A stretch of DNA of 14,865 nt from Pseudomonadota bacterium (GCA_021795795.1 JAJYPA010000158.1:1-14865), one strand, 5' to 3'. Positions 1 through 7,651 are shown, numbered from the stretch's first letter. Numbers and translations: made by a program. Notes: generated by a model not told the origin, from the letters alone.

Positions 1-1
1 G

Positions 2-220
2 CAATACAAGGATGCCTGGATCGCTTCGGGCGGTCTTACCGGAGAAATCCCTGAACTGGCCTCGCGGGTAGGGGCGAAGGTCAAGGAATACCAGGGCCGG
101 TCGTTTGCCTCGCTGGCTGGTCCGGATAGCCCGTTGTTTATCGTAGAGCGGCAGATCATCAAGAACTGGCTACGAAAATCCTGGCAAGACTCCATGACCC
201 CATTGATAGAGGAGCAATGA
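2..220 (+). CDS. C-terminal part of an unidentified protein, 5' end outside the window
   Basis: An open frame enters from the left edge and runs 72 codons to a TGA at 218-220. The visible end is soluble-looking and mixed in charge, with the segments GRSFASLAGPDSPLF and IVERQIIKNWLRKSW. No catalytic motif is visible. The stop lies three bases before the ATG of the next gene, whose Shine-Dalgarno GGAG (211-214) is inside this gene, so the two are almost certainly one operon. Known conjugation or mobilization operons (for example TraL-TraM of IncP and StbB-StbC of IncW) pair a ParA-like ATPase with a downstream small membrane protein. That layout would fit, but the ATPase motifs would lie outside the window and this is only a guess. 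Confidence 0.6.
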   Translation, partial: QYKDAWIASGGLTGEIPELASRVGAKVKEYQGRSFASLAGPDSPLFIVERQIIKNWLRKSWQDSMTPLIEEQ

Positions 221-223
221 ATC

Positions 224-1003
224 ATGAAAGTCGTGATCGAGAAAGAAACGCTGGGCACGGAACCCATGCCGCAGGCAGTGAAGGGCATCGATGCAGATGA
301 CCTCAGCGGATTCATCGGCTGGTCAACCCGATTTCGGATCGGCCCGGACGATCCCCTCTGGGGTGCGCTGCTCGCGACAAGGATATCCTACCAGGCGGCG
401 ACGGTGTCCATGGGCGCGGCAACTGATCTGTCCACCCAGGTAGCCAAAATTCCCGACATCATCTTTCAGGGAGCGAAACGGGCCGCCAACGAGGTGACGG
501 CAAGCATTGCGGGGCAGTCCGATGCGTTTGTATCACGACTCGAAGCGGGCGGGAGCAAGTTCGCCCGGAACTTTTATGCGGAGGTGGAGCCCTTGCTCGA
601 CCAGTCGTTGGAGAAAGGTAAAGGAACTCTGGAAAGGGCCTTACAGAGCGGTAGCCTCAAGTTGGAGAAAGCAGAGCAGACGCTCGCATCCAAGCTCTCC
701 GGAGAGGCCATACAACGCTATATCCAGGGTGCAAAGCAGGAAGCGCTGGTCACCTTCACCGACGAGGCGAGGAAAGCTGCCCAATCGGCCGTGCGGGCAG
801 ATCTCTCTTGGTCTTACGCAGTCACTGGAGCGGTGATTCTGGCGCTGATTCTGACCGGCTGGATCGCCAACAACGTCTACCTGCATGCCACCGATCGGAT
901 CACACCCGAACCCATTCAGCAGTACACCAATGGTCAGCGGTATTGCCATCAGGCTGGCCCAGACTATGTGTGCGTGCTCACCAAGGCGCCCACGGGATCT
1001 TGA
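224..1003 (+). CDS. Hypothetical protein with long helical region and a C-terminal membrane anchor
   Basis: This 259-residue protein starts at ATG 224, nine bases after a GGAG site. Residues about 45-195 are rich in Ala, Lys, Glu and Ser with few prolines, as expected for a long helical, possibly coiled-coil region. One clear transmembrane helix follows at about 198-219 (from YAVTGAVILALILTGW). After it comes a tail of about 40 residues with two cysteines (Cys241, Cys250), which could form a disulfide if the tail is periplasmic. I do not recognise the family. The architecture and tight coupling to the gene upstream recall accessory membrane proteins of mobilization and plasmid-stability operons (TraM- or StbC-like), but no sequence motif proves it. 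It is the last gene of its operon, since a terminator follows within 60 bases. Strand and gene style differ from the minus-strand cargo to the right. Confidence 0.75.
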   Translation: MKVVIEKETLGTEPMPQAVKGIDADDLSGFIGWSTRFRIGPDDPLWGALLATRISYQAATVSMGAATDLSTQVAKIPDIIFQGAKRAANEVTASIAGQSDAFVSRLEAGGSKFARNFYAEVEPLLDQSLEKGKGTLERALQSGSLKLEKAEQTLASKLSGEAIQRYIQGAKQEALVTFTDEARKAAQSAVRADLSWSYAVTGAVILALILTGWIANNVYLHATDRITPEPIQQYTNGQRYCHQAGPDYVCVLTKAPTGS

Positions 1004-1036
1004 GCCTGTACCATCAAGTTCAATGCTCTTCGGCTA

Positions 1037-1061
1037 GGCCTGGTTCTCTACCGGGCCTTTT
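1037..1061 (+). terminator. Intrinsic terminator after the left operon
   Basis: GGCCTGG (1037-1043) pairs with CCGGGCC (1051-1057), one pair being a wobble, around a 7-base loop, and is followed by TTTTATATT. It lies 34 bases after the stop of the membrane-protein gene and would end transcription from the left before the opposing minus-strand cargo operon. Confidence 0.75.
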
Positions 1062-1483
1062 ATATTATCGCAGATTCAGTGATTTGGCCTCCGGCAAGCG
1101 TATGCCGGCAACAATCACCGGCCACAAGACATGCGTTGCGGATGTTGAAACGCTATAATATCCATGTAAGTGGGAGACGTATTGAACTTGTTAGTTTGAC
1201 GCGATCTAAAACCTAAGGACAAAGGACAGGAAACGAACTTTTGACGGAGCGCAAAGTGGCATCATAGCGACGGCCAAACCTCGAAAAGCTTTTTCAGAGA
1301 GCCTGTAAGAGTGCTTTTTTGGCGAGTTTTCCAACAGAATTGGCTGAAAATAGTCGTTCATTACCAGCAAATAATTGACGGCTTCCTATGCAATCTGGCC
1401 AATCGATTATCAAAAACATACTGTCAGGTGCAGGACCAACAGCGACCGTTCAACGCTCACGTTAGATACCAGCCCCCAATTGC
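1062..1483. other. Non-coding region between two converging operons, with an attC-like half site
   Basis: I see no convincing gene here. A small perfect inverted repeat, CCGGCA-N6-TGCCGG, lies near 1091-1108. A 10-bp AT-rich palindrome, AAAAGCTTTT, lies near 1286. Just after the stop of the HEPN gene, the minus strand reads ATCTAAC (1467-1461), which matches the integron simple-site consensus RYYYAAC. It is followed by GTGAG and CGTTGAACG, an arrangement like the R''-L'' half of an attC site. No matching GTTRRRY half is found on the minus strand nearby, so at most this is half a site. Confidence 0.4.
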
Positions 1484-2224
1484 TCATTGACGGATGTCCC
1501 CAAGAGCCAAAAGGGCATTGGCTATAACCTCTGCATCAAAAGCTGCGATGAGTGCCTTTGCCTTATCTCGCGCCTGTGTGACAAATGAGTACGTGAGATT
1601 AATATATCCGTTTCTCTTACATAGAATATGCGGGTAATTGTTTCGAAACTCGCGGCTGAGATGACCATCAGCGTGAATGAGGAAATGACGCACCTCTAAG
1701 TACGGAAGCGCATCATCAATCAACCTTTGATCAACGTCCAGGCCAAGCTTACGGGTCATCTTCCGTATCAGATCTAAAGTGCTTCTTTCTGATTCAAGGC
1801 TCTGGAATACTGACTCGGCGACAACCTTGCAGACCTCCTCCCAACATCCGAGGCTAAGCACTGTAGATGCATTTATTTTGAAGTTGTGCTCGCCCACAAT
1901 CTGGCCTGAGTTGAAGCCGTTTCTCGATGCTTGTTCAAGAATGAGTCGAAGGTACTCTGTAACTTCTTCGTATAGGTCTTTGATGTATGAAGAGTAAATA
2001 GTGGAGCGAAGGTGGTTAATAGCAATCTCCCGACTCCCATTAACGTTTCGCCTTCTTGATAGGTGACGATGACGCAGCTGATTCACGTGTCTTAGGACAT
2101 AATTCGAGCCTGGGTCTGTCAGGTCGCCATTTGTTATTGCCATTCGCAACACATCAATTAGCTCGATATCGTCATCGAAGTAGCTGAGCTTTTGGTTGAA
2201 CGCGTAATACGCTTTTGATGTCAT
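1484..2224 (-). CDS. HEPN-domain protein, candidate RNase effector
   Basis: This 246-residue, almost wholly helical, soluble protein has no signal peptide or membrane segment. Residues 174-190 read PYLEVRHFLIHADGHLS. The R179-HFLI-H184 core followed by a conserved Gly fits the R-x4-H catalytic motif of HEPN-superfamily ribonucleases, which act in toxin-antitoxin, abortive-infection and CRISPR contexts. The family match is by motif and predicted fold only. ATG 2224 is chosen because GAGAG lies five bases upstream. It is the second gene of a two-gene operon, 34 bases after a membrane-anchored coiled-coil gene, and both are visibly richer in A+T than the Gabija genes and the replication module. 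The inference is a cytoplasmic RNA-cleaving effector controlled by its membrane partner. A non-catalytic HEPN scaffold is the main alternative. Confidence 0.75.
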   Translation of the reverse strand: MTSKAYYAFNQKLSYFDDDIELIDVLRMAITNGDLTDPGSNYVLRHVNQLRHRHLSRRRNVNGSREIAINHLRSTIYSSYIKDLYEEVTEYLRLILEQASRNGFNSGQIVGEHNFKINASTVLSLGCWEEVCKVVAESVFQSLESERSTLDLIRKMTRKLGLDVDQRLIDDALPYLEVRHFLIHADGHLSREFRNNYPHILCKRNGYINLTYSFVTQARDKAKALIAAFDAEVIANALLALGDIRQ

Positions 2225-2258
2225 TTAATCTCTCTATATCTGGCATATAGCGTCACAT

Positions 2259-2927
2259 TCAGCGGTTTGTTCGCTGCAATGCTTTATTATGCTCATCTAC
2301 GCCAATCAAAGCTTTATATTCAGATTCGATGCTTTCTCTAGCTTCGTTCATTTTTGGATTTAAATCGTGAATCCACGCAACATAAAGCTCTTCGAGTCGC
2401 TTCTCCAGAGGATCAGGTGAGTGAGCGAAGATTTTTAGCTTGTTGAGACTCTCCCAAACTCCATTAATAAAATCGTAAACAGCTTTTTGTGATGCATTGG
2501 ATAGGAATATTTTCTTTCTCTCAAAATCCCTGAAATAGATGTCCAGTGATTCGGCTGCTTTTTCTAGCCTTTCACGTTCTGGTGGTTTTTTTCGACCCAG
2601 TTCATCCGGTTGTATCGCCCACCTACAATTCAGCCATACTTCTGCCAATAGCTCATAATTTTCTTTTAAAGCAGAAAATCGTTCTTGATTAATTGCATTT
2701 AATCTTACTTCAGCAAGTCTGTTCTTCTCCATTAATGCTGCCTTGGAAACTTCCAGCTGTTCTGCTAGGCGTTCCCTTTCAACTTCAAGCTCCTTATTTA
2801 TTCGAGCTTGTTCATTGCGGACAATTCGTGTGGACCAAATACCGCCCAGCCAACGGGAAAGTTCTATTACCAAAATCGCAGCCAAACCAAAACCACCAAA
2901 TACTTTTACCACTAAATTAGTTTCCAT
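2259..2927 (-). CDS. Membrane-anchored coiled-coil protein, partner of the HEPN gene
   Basis: This protein has 222 residues from ATG 2927. That start has AGGGAG five bases upstream, and the frame can be extended by nine codons without a better site. A single N-terminal hydrophobic segment (about residues 6-27, including GGFGLAAILVIEL) is followed by a charged Glu/Arg/Leu-rich coiled coil at about 35-95. A mostly helical cytoplasmic domain containing DIYFRDFERKKIF fills the rest. No enzyme motif is seen. The protein ends in NKALQRTNR, a tail that, from memory, is common on proteins encoded next to repetitive or cassette-like sequence. It is the first gene of the operon, with a consensus extended -10 promoter about 55 bases upstream and the HEPN gene 34 bases downstream. 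A sensor or tether role is inferred only from architecture and neighbourhood. Confidence 0.75.
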   Translation of the reverse strand: METNLVVKVFGGFGLAAILVIELSRWLGGIWSTRIVRNEQARINKELEVERERLAEQLEVSKAALMEKNRLAEVRLNAINQERFSALKENYELLAEVWLNCRWAIQPDELGRKKPPERERLEKAAESLDIYFRDFERKKIFLSNASQKAVYDFINGVWESLNKLKIFAHSPDPLEKRLEELYVAWIHDLNPKMNEARESIESEYKALIGVDEHNKALQRTNR

Positions 2928-2977
2928 AGGTCTCCCTGAGAATAACGTCAACTTTTATCTGGCTACGGACGTGATGC

Positions 2978-2999
2978 GCCAGATTATAGCAGGTCTGGC
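2978..2999 (-). promoter_or_regulatory. Extended -10 promoter inside an inverted-repeat operator
   Basis: On the minus strand TGCTATAAT (2991-2983) is a perfect extended -10 element. It sits inside the perfect inverted repeat GCCAGA-N10-TCTGGC (2978-2999). A third TCTGGC/GCCAGA half site lies at 2958-2963, just downstream of the expected transcription start. No good -35 is present at the usual distance, as is normal for extended -10 promoters. This arrangement would let a dimeric repressor block the promoter of the coiled-coil/HEPN operon. The repressor is not identified. Confidence 0.55.
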
Positions 3000-3152
3000 A
3001 CAAGCCTTTGTTAAGGCGGTTTCAATTCTCAAGCGCAACACCGCAGCTTAACTCTTTTATTTTGTATGCCATAACTTCGGCTTGTTCGAAAATACAGAGG
3101 TTTTCTAGATCGATTATTCAGATCCTTAGCCACCTTGGTCAAGTCCTGCTAT

Positions 3153-3310
3153 ATATTGCGATAGGTCGGTACCCATTGGGAAGTAATGGCGTAACAGACC
3201 ATTAGTATTCTCGTTGGTGGGCCGCTGCTAGGGGCTGTGTGGGTCAGCAAAGTACACGCGCAGTTGGGCGCGCTTCTCCAGATCTTCGTGTCGTGCCATC
3301 TCCTTGCTCT
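3153..3310 (-). pseudogene. IS30-family transposase fragment, decayed
   Basis: The minus strand encodes EMARHEDLEKRAQLRV, then YFADPHSP, a TAG stop (3230-3228), [16 protein letters not shown] and PMGTDLSQY. This is the highly conserved C-terminal catalytic block of IS30-family transposases (usual form [23 protein letters not shown]), including the last acidic residue in NENTN. The Trp codon TGG has become TAG. The match fades downstream of LSQY and upstream of EMARH, so only about 50 codons of a protein of over 300 residues survive, with no recognisable terminal inverted repeats. The relic separates the Gabija operon from the coiled-coil/HEPN operon and is consistent with transposon-mediated cargo assembly. 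Confidence 0.8.
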
Positions 3311-3424
3311 GAACCGCCATTTCCAAGTGTTCCAGATTATTAGATCCTGACTGAAGGTGCTCGAGGAGGGATGTCGATGACTAGGGGTGAGAGCGCGGCG
3401 CATAAGTGAGTCATTTACTACATT

Positions 3425-3439
3425 CTCGACAAAGTCGAG
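3425..3439. repeat. Short hairpin downstream of the helicase gene
   Basis: CTCGAC-AAA-GTCGAG is a perfect 6-bp inverted repeat beginning 26 bases past the stop of the UvrD-like helicase gene. On the transcribed (minus) strand it is not followed by a T tract, so it may stabilise the mRNA end but is a poor intrinsic terminator. Confidence 0.35.
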
Positions 3440-3464
3440 TGGGCCCAGAGAATAGGTACCATAG

Positions 3465-5231
3465 TCATACCGGCTGAGTCACCGGGTCCGCCGGCAAAGC
3501 GATGATGTTTTCTCTCCCAAACCAAGCTGTGATCTGCCTCATCGCGTTCGGACTAAGTTCCTGCGTAAACAAAAGGGCGAGGCGGACTTTGGGTCTGGAG
3601 CATGCAACGTAGAAGAGATTGCGGTTGTTTTCGAAGAACTCCGTCCTGCTAGCGGGAGGACCGGACTCAACCCACTCGAGCATCTGTCCGAAATCATATT
3701 TGTTCCACCCGCGACCGACGATCACGAGCACGTTCTCGAACTCTGCGCCCTTGACACCGTGCTTGGTAGCGAAGGGGGTATGCCCGTCGATGAAATGGTC
3801 GAGCGCGATCAGTTCCGTATAGGGGACCGCTCGCAGCTTCCGAAGCTGGATAACGCGACGAGACTCTCCGTCCACTGGATTAGGACCGGCGCTAGCCAAT
3901 TCTCTCTCTGCCTCTTGTACGGGCCCCGCAAGACGCACGTGCGGCAGGGCGTCGACAAAGTCGATGACTTCGCCGATCGTCCCTGACATTCTTAGTGCCA
4001 TCAATGCGGTCATGGCCTCGGTCCATGCCACCTTGTCTGCGTGCTTATGGATTTTAGTCGCTGCAGTTCCGAAGCAGCCAAACATTTCACCGTAGCGCCT
4101 CCCCTCGAAGGCTACGCAAGCCGGCTCCAACTGGTCGGCCAGAAATTTGATGTGAGGATCCTCCTTCTTCAGCCAGGGATCATTAAATCGGCCATAGATT
4201 GGCGGGATGCTCGAATAGCCTTGCTCGCGAGCTAGGACGCTGTGGCTGAGCATGAGGATCTTGGTTTTCTCGACTGCGAAGTCCCAGCCCTCAGCCTCGA
4301 GCCGATGCTTGATGTACGCGAAATATGCCCTTGCGGCCTCAGGGCTTGTATCGCCGGTCCAATGCCCGCCGCCTTGATTGGTCCGTCTGACGCCGGGCCA
4401 GAGGTTGGTGTGAAACACGCGCGTTTCGCCTGGCATGGCAGGATCTCGAACTATTTGCGGAAGCGTTGGCCTCATTCGATTGAGGACTTGGACGATCGAG
4501 TCGGTGGATCGGAAATTCACGTTCTTGTCGATAACTTCCAGCGCCATGTGCTCAACTAGTCCGCAACCATCGCCATAGATCTTCTGCCAGTGATCACCGA
4601 ACAGTCCTAGCTGTGGACCTTGGCCTGTGTCCAGAAACCACGCCTTAATCGCATCGACAAAGCCTGCGTTGGTGTCCTGATACTCGTCAATGAGCAGGAT
4701 GGGATAGCACGCTGTCAGGACCGAGCGAAACTTCGGATAGGCAAGTGCCTGAATCATCAGCGCCAGAACGTCGTCATGTCGAAGCGTCACCTGATGGTCG
4801 CCAACACTGGGGTATCCCAGCTCGTAGCAAACACGCCGTGCTCCAATACCGCCAACAGGTTCGAGACGCTCCGTCCAGCCCTCAAGAGTGGGGACGAGCC
4901 CGCGGAGGGTCGATTGGAAGTCTTGCAAGATCGACCAGCAAAAGCCGTGAATTGTCTCTGGTCGCACGGCCGGATGCGCTTGGATGCGGGAGATGATCTC
5001 GTCCTTGGCGACGTTGGTGTAAGTGATGCAGCCGACTTGCTGGCCGCGGCGAAGAAGCTCGGTGCCCCGACGATCGATCAAGCGGCGAAGTGCCTTGTCG
5101 AGCGAGTAGGTCTTTCCGGCACCAGCGCCAGCTTCCAAGCGAAAGCTGCGACCCTCGTCCAGACAGGCAAACATACGCTCAAGCGCGACACGCCCGGCGG
5201 CGTCTGCGGGATTTTCCGCTTCCTCAGCCAT
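3465..5231 (-). CDS. gajB: Gabija protein GajB, UvrD/Rep-like helicase
   Basis: ATG 5231 gives 588 residues. GAGG lies nine bases upstream, and the in-frame TTG three codons earlier has no room for a site. All superfamily 1 helicase motifs are present: Walker A EAGAGAGKTYS (about 33-43), Ia CITYTNVAKDEI (about 68), Walker B ILLIDEYQDT (about 178-187), motif III QLGLFGDHWQKIY (about 207), motif IV NFRST (about 239), motif V KHGVKGAEFENVLV (about 490) and motif VI NLFYVACSRP (about 538). The start overlaps the end of the OLD-family nuclease gene by eight bases. That order and coupling are diagnostic of Gabija, or class 2 OLD plus UvrD pairs, where GajB joins GajA in an antiphage complex that cleaves DNA and depletes nucleotides. 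It is slightly longer than the roughly 500 residues of the characterised GajB. The pair assignment is firm by synteny and motifs, but activity is not shown. Confidence 0.9.
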   Translation of the reverse strand: MAEEAENPADAAGRVALERMFACLDEGRSFRLEAGAGAGKTYSLDKALRRLIDRRGTELLRRGQQVGCITYTNVAKDEIISRIQAHPAVRPETIHGFCWSILQDFQSTLRGLVPTLEGWTERLEPVGGIGARRVCYELGYPSVGDHQVTLRHDDVLALMIQALAYPKFRSVLTACYPILLIDEYQDTNAGFVDAIKAWFLDTGQGPQLGLFGDHWQKIYGDGCGLVEHMALEVIDKNVNFRSTDSIVQVLNRMRPTLPQIVRDPAMPGETRVFHTNLWPGVRRTNQGGGHWTGDTSPEAARAYFAYIKHRLEAEGWDFAVEKTKILMLSHSVLAREQGYSSIPPIYGRFNDPWLKKEDPHIKFLADQLEPACVAFEGRRYGEMFGCFGTAATKIHKHADKVAWTEAMTALMALRMSGTIGEVIDFVDALPHVRLAGPVQEAERELASAGPNPVDGESRRVIQLRKLRAVPYTELIALDHFIDGHTPFATKHGVKGAEFENVLVIVGRGWNKYDFGQMLEWVESGPPASRTEFFENNRNLFYVACSRPKVRLALLFTQELSPNAMRQITAWFGRENIIALPADPVTQPV

Positions 5232-7296
5232 TGTCGCCAACCTCAGCCACGTTGACCGCTACGCCTGCAGCGGCTGCAACGCTCTCTACCGCAATCGACG
5301 GAGCTGGCTCTGCGCGGGCCGGATCGCCTTCCGCCAGCCAGCGCAGTCCCTCGGAAATATACCGAGGAACATTCCAGTCGGTGTGCTCGATCGCGTGCTC
5401 CAACGCGAAGGTGGACTTCTTCTGATCGCTAGCCAGCTTGTAGGCCGCAAGCGCGGGGTCGCTGTCGCCAAGGGGAAAGCGTTCAGGGTTGGCCAGGATG
5501 AAGGCGTCCTCGAAGCTCCGGCCGCACGGCCCGCCCTCGGCTTCCGGTATCTGAAAGGCGATGCGCCGAATGCCAGTTGTCTTTTCAGCCACAGTCTTTC
5601 CCAGCAAAGCTTCTGGCGAAACGTCGTCGCCAAACAAGGCTTTCAAGCACCCGTTGCTGGTGAACAGACCCTCCGATACGGGCGCGGCGACGCGCTTTCC
5701 ACCATTGTTCGGCTTCACTGCATCAATGTCAGTGATGATGAGAGTGCGTAGCTTTAGGAACGATAGGAGATCAAAGAAGCGGTGTGCATAGGCGCCGCCG
5801 ACCTCCATCACCGTGAGATACTGGCTTCCGAGCTGCGGCTGACCAGCGGCCGCGCTGTCGGTTTTGCGGATCATAGCGGGAAGCAGGATGCGCTCCGCCG
5901 TGCCCTCGATCAGGACCGCCTTGTCGGCGAAGAACAGATCGCATCGCGTCAGGGTCAAATACTGATGCAGGAATTCGCGATCTGGCTCGGGCGCGCCACC
6001 CATGCCCTTGCGCAGGTCCTTCACGACCGAACGGTGCATACCCTCCCCATCCGGCAACGAAAGGAAATAGCGTATGGCCTCGAAGTGCGCTTCGTTCGCC
6101 ATATGCGGAGAGTGGGTGGTTATGACGAACTGGACCGGCCAGGGCCTGTTTTCATTGAGTTGAGCGACGAAGGCGTTGGTGATCTGATCAAGCTGCCGGA
6201 TGAAGACCTCTTGCATCTGAGGGTGCAGATGCGCTTCTGGTTCCTCGATAAAGATCAAATGCACGCCGGCAGATGTCGGCGTGGCCTGATATTCGCGGAA
6301 AAACCGTAGTAATTGGAGCAGCATGTAGACCAGATTGCGCACACCAAGCCCATTGTAGGTTTCGGGCAGGGTCATGCCGTTGACGCCGACGTACCGAACC
6401 GTGGTGTGATCTTTCAGCAGTTTGTCGACGTCGAAGTTCGTCTCCGTGACGAGGCCGGGATCGGAGAGACCGGGATAGCCGAATAGATCAAATGTCGGCA
6501 GGAGCGAAGTGAGCTTCGCGTTGAAGCCCCTGTGCAGGTCGCCCTGAATTTTCTCAACGGCCGCCTTGAGCTGCTCGGCTGTCGTCCGCTTCTCGGGATC
6601 GACGGGATCGGCGAGAGCCGATTGAAAGAGCACCTCCACAATTTTGCCAAGAACGTCTCGTTCGCGATAAGTGTCGTCGTCGAGGCCTCGCTGTGCATTG
6701 ATGAAGCCTCCCCTGACCAGCGCTGTGAGCGTCTTTAGCTCGAGTGACTTTCGATTGGTTGGGTCGTTGGGATCGACCGCCTCCAGCGATGCCGTGTAGG
6801 CACCTGACACGCGACTTCCCAGTGCCCGAAACAAGGTTGAACGATTAGCCGCCACATCCTCGCCGACCGCGAGGTCGGAGAAAAGCATTGCCGGCGCGGT
6901 TGGTTGAGGACCATAGGTGAATATAAGCCTTGCGTCGCTACAGTTAGGATCTAGATCTACGATGCAGTCACTCAGCGGGCCGAGGTCTAGAGCGTTGACG
7001 TCATAGGTGATGTCGATCGTGACCTTGATGGTGGGGAGGAATGTGGCGACATCTGTCAGGGAAGTTCCCGCCTGGAAGGCTTCGAATGCAGTCCAGAAGC
7101 TCTCGTAGCAACCCAGGGAAAAATCTTCGATCCTGAATGACGGCGACTTTTCGCCGAGGAGCCGTCGGAAAAGCTCTGCAATCGAAGTCTTGCCGCTATT
7201 GTTTCGCCCGACGATCAGCGTAGTACGATTTTCCAAGCCAACTGCGACGTTTCGTAGAAGTCGGAAGTTTTCGATTTCGACCTGCTTGATTTGCAT
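5224..7296 (-). CDS. gajA: Gabija protein GajA, OLD-family ATPase with TOPRIM nuclease domain
   Basis: ATG 7296 gives 690 residues, with an AGGCAGGG-type site upstream. An in-frame TTG lies directly before it. The N-terminal half is an ABC-type ATPase: Walker A GRNNSGKTS (30-38), signature-like YNGLGVRN (about 314), Walker B LIFIEEPEAHLHP (about 347-359) and H-loop ITTHSPH (about 393). A C-terminal TOPRIM domain follows, with LIEGTAE (Glu about 463), ITDIDAV (two metal-binding Asp about 522 and 524) and a later SFEDAF block. This is the class 2 OLD architecture defined by an adjacent UvrD-like helicase. GajA nicks DNA and is held inactive by nucleotides until infection depletes them (family knowledge). 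It is longer than the classic ~580-residue GajA, partly through an Ala/Val-rich C-terminal tail (about 660-690) at the overlap with gajB. All catalytic residues checked are intact. Confidence 0.9.
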   Translation of the reverse strand: MQIKQVEIENFRLLRNVAVGLENRTTLIVGRNNSGKTSIAELFRRLLGEKSPSFRIEDFSLGCYESFWTAFEAFQAGTSLTDVATFLPTIKVTIDITYDVNALDLGPLSDCIVDLDPNCSDARLIFTYGPQPTAPAMLFSDLAVGEDVAANRSTLFRALGSRVSGAYTASLEAVDPNDPTNRKSLELKTLTALVRGGFINAQRGLDDDTYRERDVLGKIVEVLFQSALADPVDPEKRTTAEQLKAAVEKIQGDLHRGFNAKLTSLLPTFDLFGYPGLSDPGLVTETNFDVDKLLKDHTTVRYVGVNGMTLPETYNGLGVRNLVYMLLQLLRFFREYQATPTSAGVHLIFIEEPEAHLHPQMQEVFIRQLDQITNAFVAQLNENRPWPVQFVITTHSPHMANEAHFEAIRYFLSLPDGEGMHRSVVKDLRKGMGGAPEPDREFLHQYLTLTRCDLFFADKAVLIEGTAERILLPAMIRKTDSAAAGQPQLGSQYLTVMEVGGAYAHRFFDLLSFLKLRTLIITDIDAVKPNNGGKRVAAPVSEGLFTSNGCLKALFGDDVSPEALLGKTVAEKTTGIRRIAFQIPEAEGGPCGRSFEDAFILANPERFPLGDSDPALAAYKLASDQKKSTFALEHAIEHTDWNVPRYISEGLRWLAEGDPARAEPAPSIAVESVAAAAGVAVNVAEVGDNG

Positions 7297-7299
7297 CAA

Positions 7300-7651
7300 C
7301 TGCCCTGCCTTTAATTAGCCGATTCGTTGACTGTTACGGTGCGGTCTATATGAGATCGATCGGCAATTTTTCGTCAAAAAACTAAATCGTCCTACAGTCC
7401 TAGCTATAACCTAACATTCTAAATGCTTAGGCCGATAATGGCCTTTCCCAATCTGCCTGTAAATGTCCGCTTCCACTGCGTTCCTGTCATTTGGACGCTC
7501 TCTGCTGAATAACCGCGCGACCAGTCTTTATCGTAGTAATGGGTATGGACGCCACTAGCATCAGCTCTGAGCGCATGAATCAATGCCGAATTGTTCTCAT
7601 ACAATTCACATGATGGAAGACTCGCTCAAGAAAGCAAGTAGCCTGACGCCT
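7300..7651. other. Intergenic region upstream of the Gabija operon
   Basis: This stretch must hold the Gabija promoter. A possible site on the minus strand is TTGACG (7377-7372) with TCATAT (7353-7348) 18 bases downstream, but the -10 is poor. The palindromic CGATCGATC sequence lies between them. A TTG-initiated frame of 61 codons (7604-7419, minus) contains THYYDKDWSRGYSAES. It has no clear ribosome binding site and no family I recognise, so I do not call it a gene. It may be a remnant of older DNA at the cargo insertion point. Confidence 0.35.

Noticed and set aside
3070..3092. ATAACTTCG resembling a loxP arm
   Set aside because: Only nine bases match, with no second arm at the right distance; chance similarity.
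4620..5255. 211-codon plus-strand frame opposite the UvrD-like helicase gene
   Set aside because: It is the antisense shadow of a gene whose helicase motifs are all in the minus frame; no domain or ribosome binding site supports it.
5782..6309. 175-codon plus-strand frame opposite gajA
   Set aside because: Antisense to the conserved Walker B and TOPRIM coding regions; composition is that of a shadow frame.
7391..7410. CAGTCCTAGCTATAAC on the plus strand, resembling a strong sigma-70 -10 region
   Set aside because: No -35 at 16-18 bases upstream and no plus-strand gene follows.
7419..7604. 61-codon minus-strand frame upstream of gajA
   Set aside because: TTG start, no ribosome binding site, no recognisable family; kept only as a note on the intergenic region.
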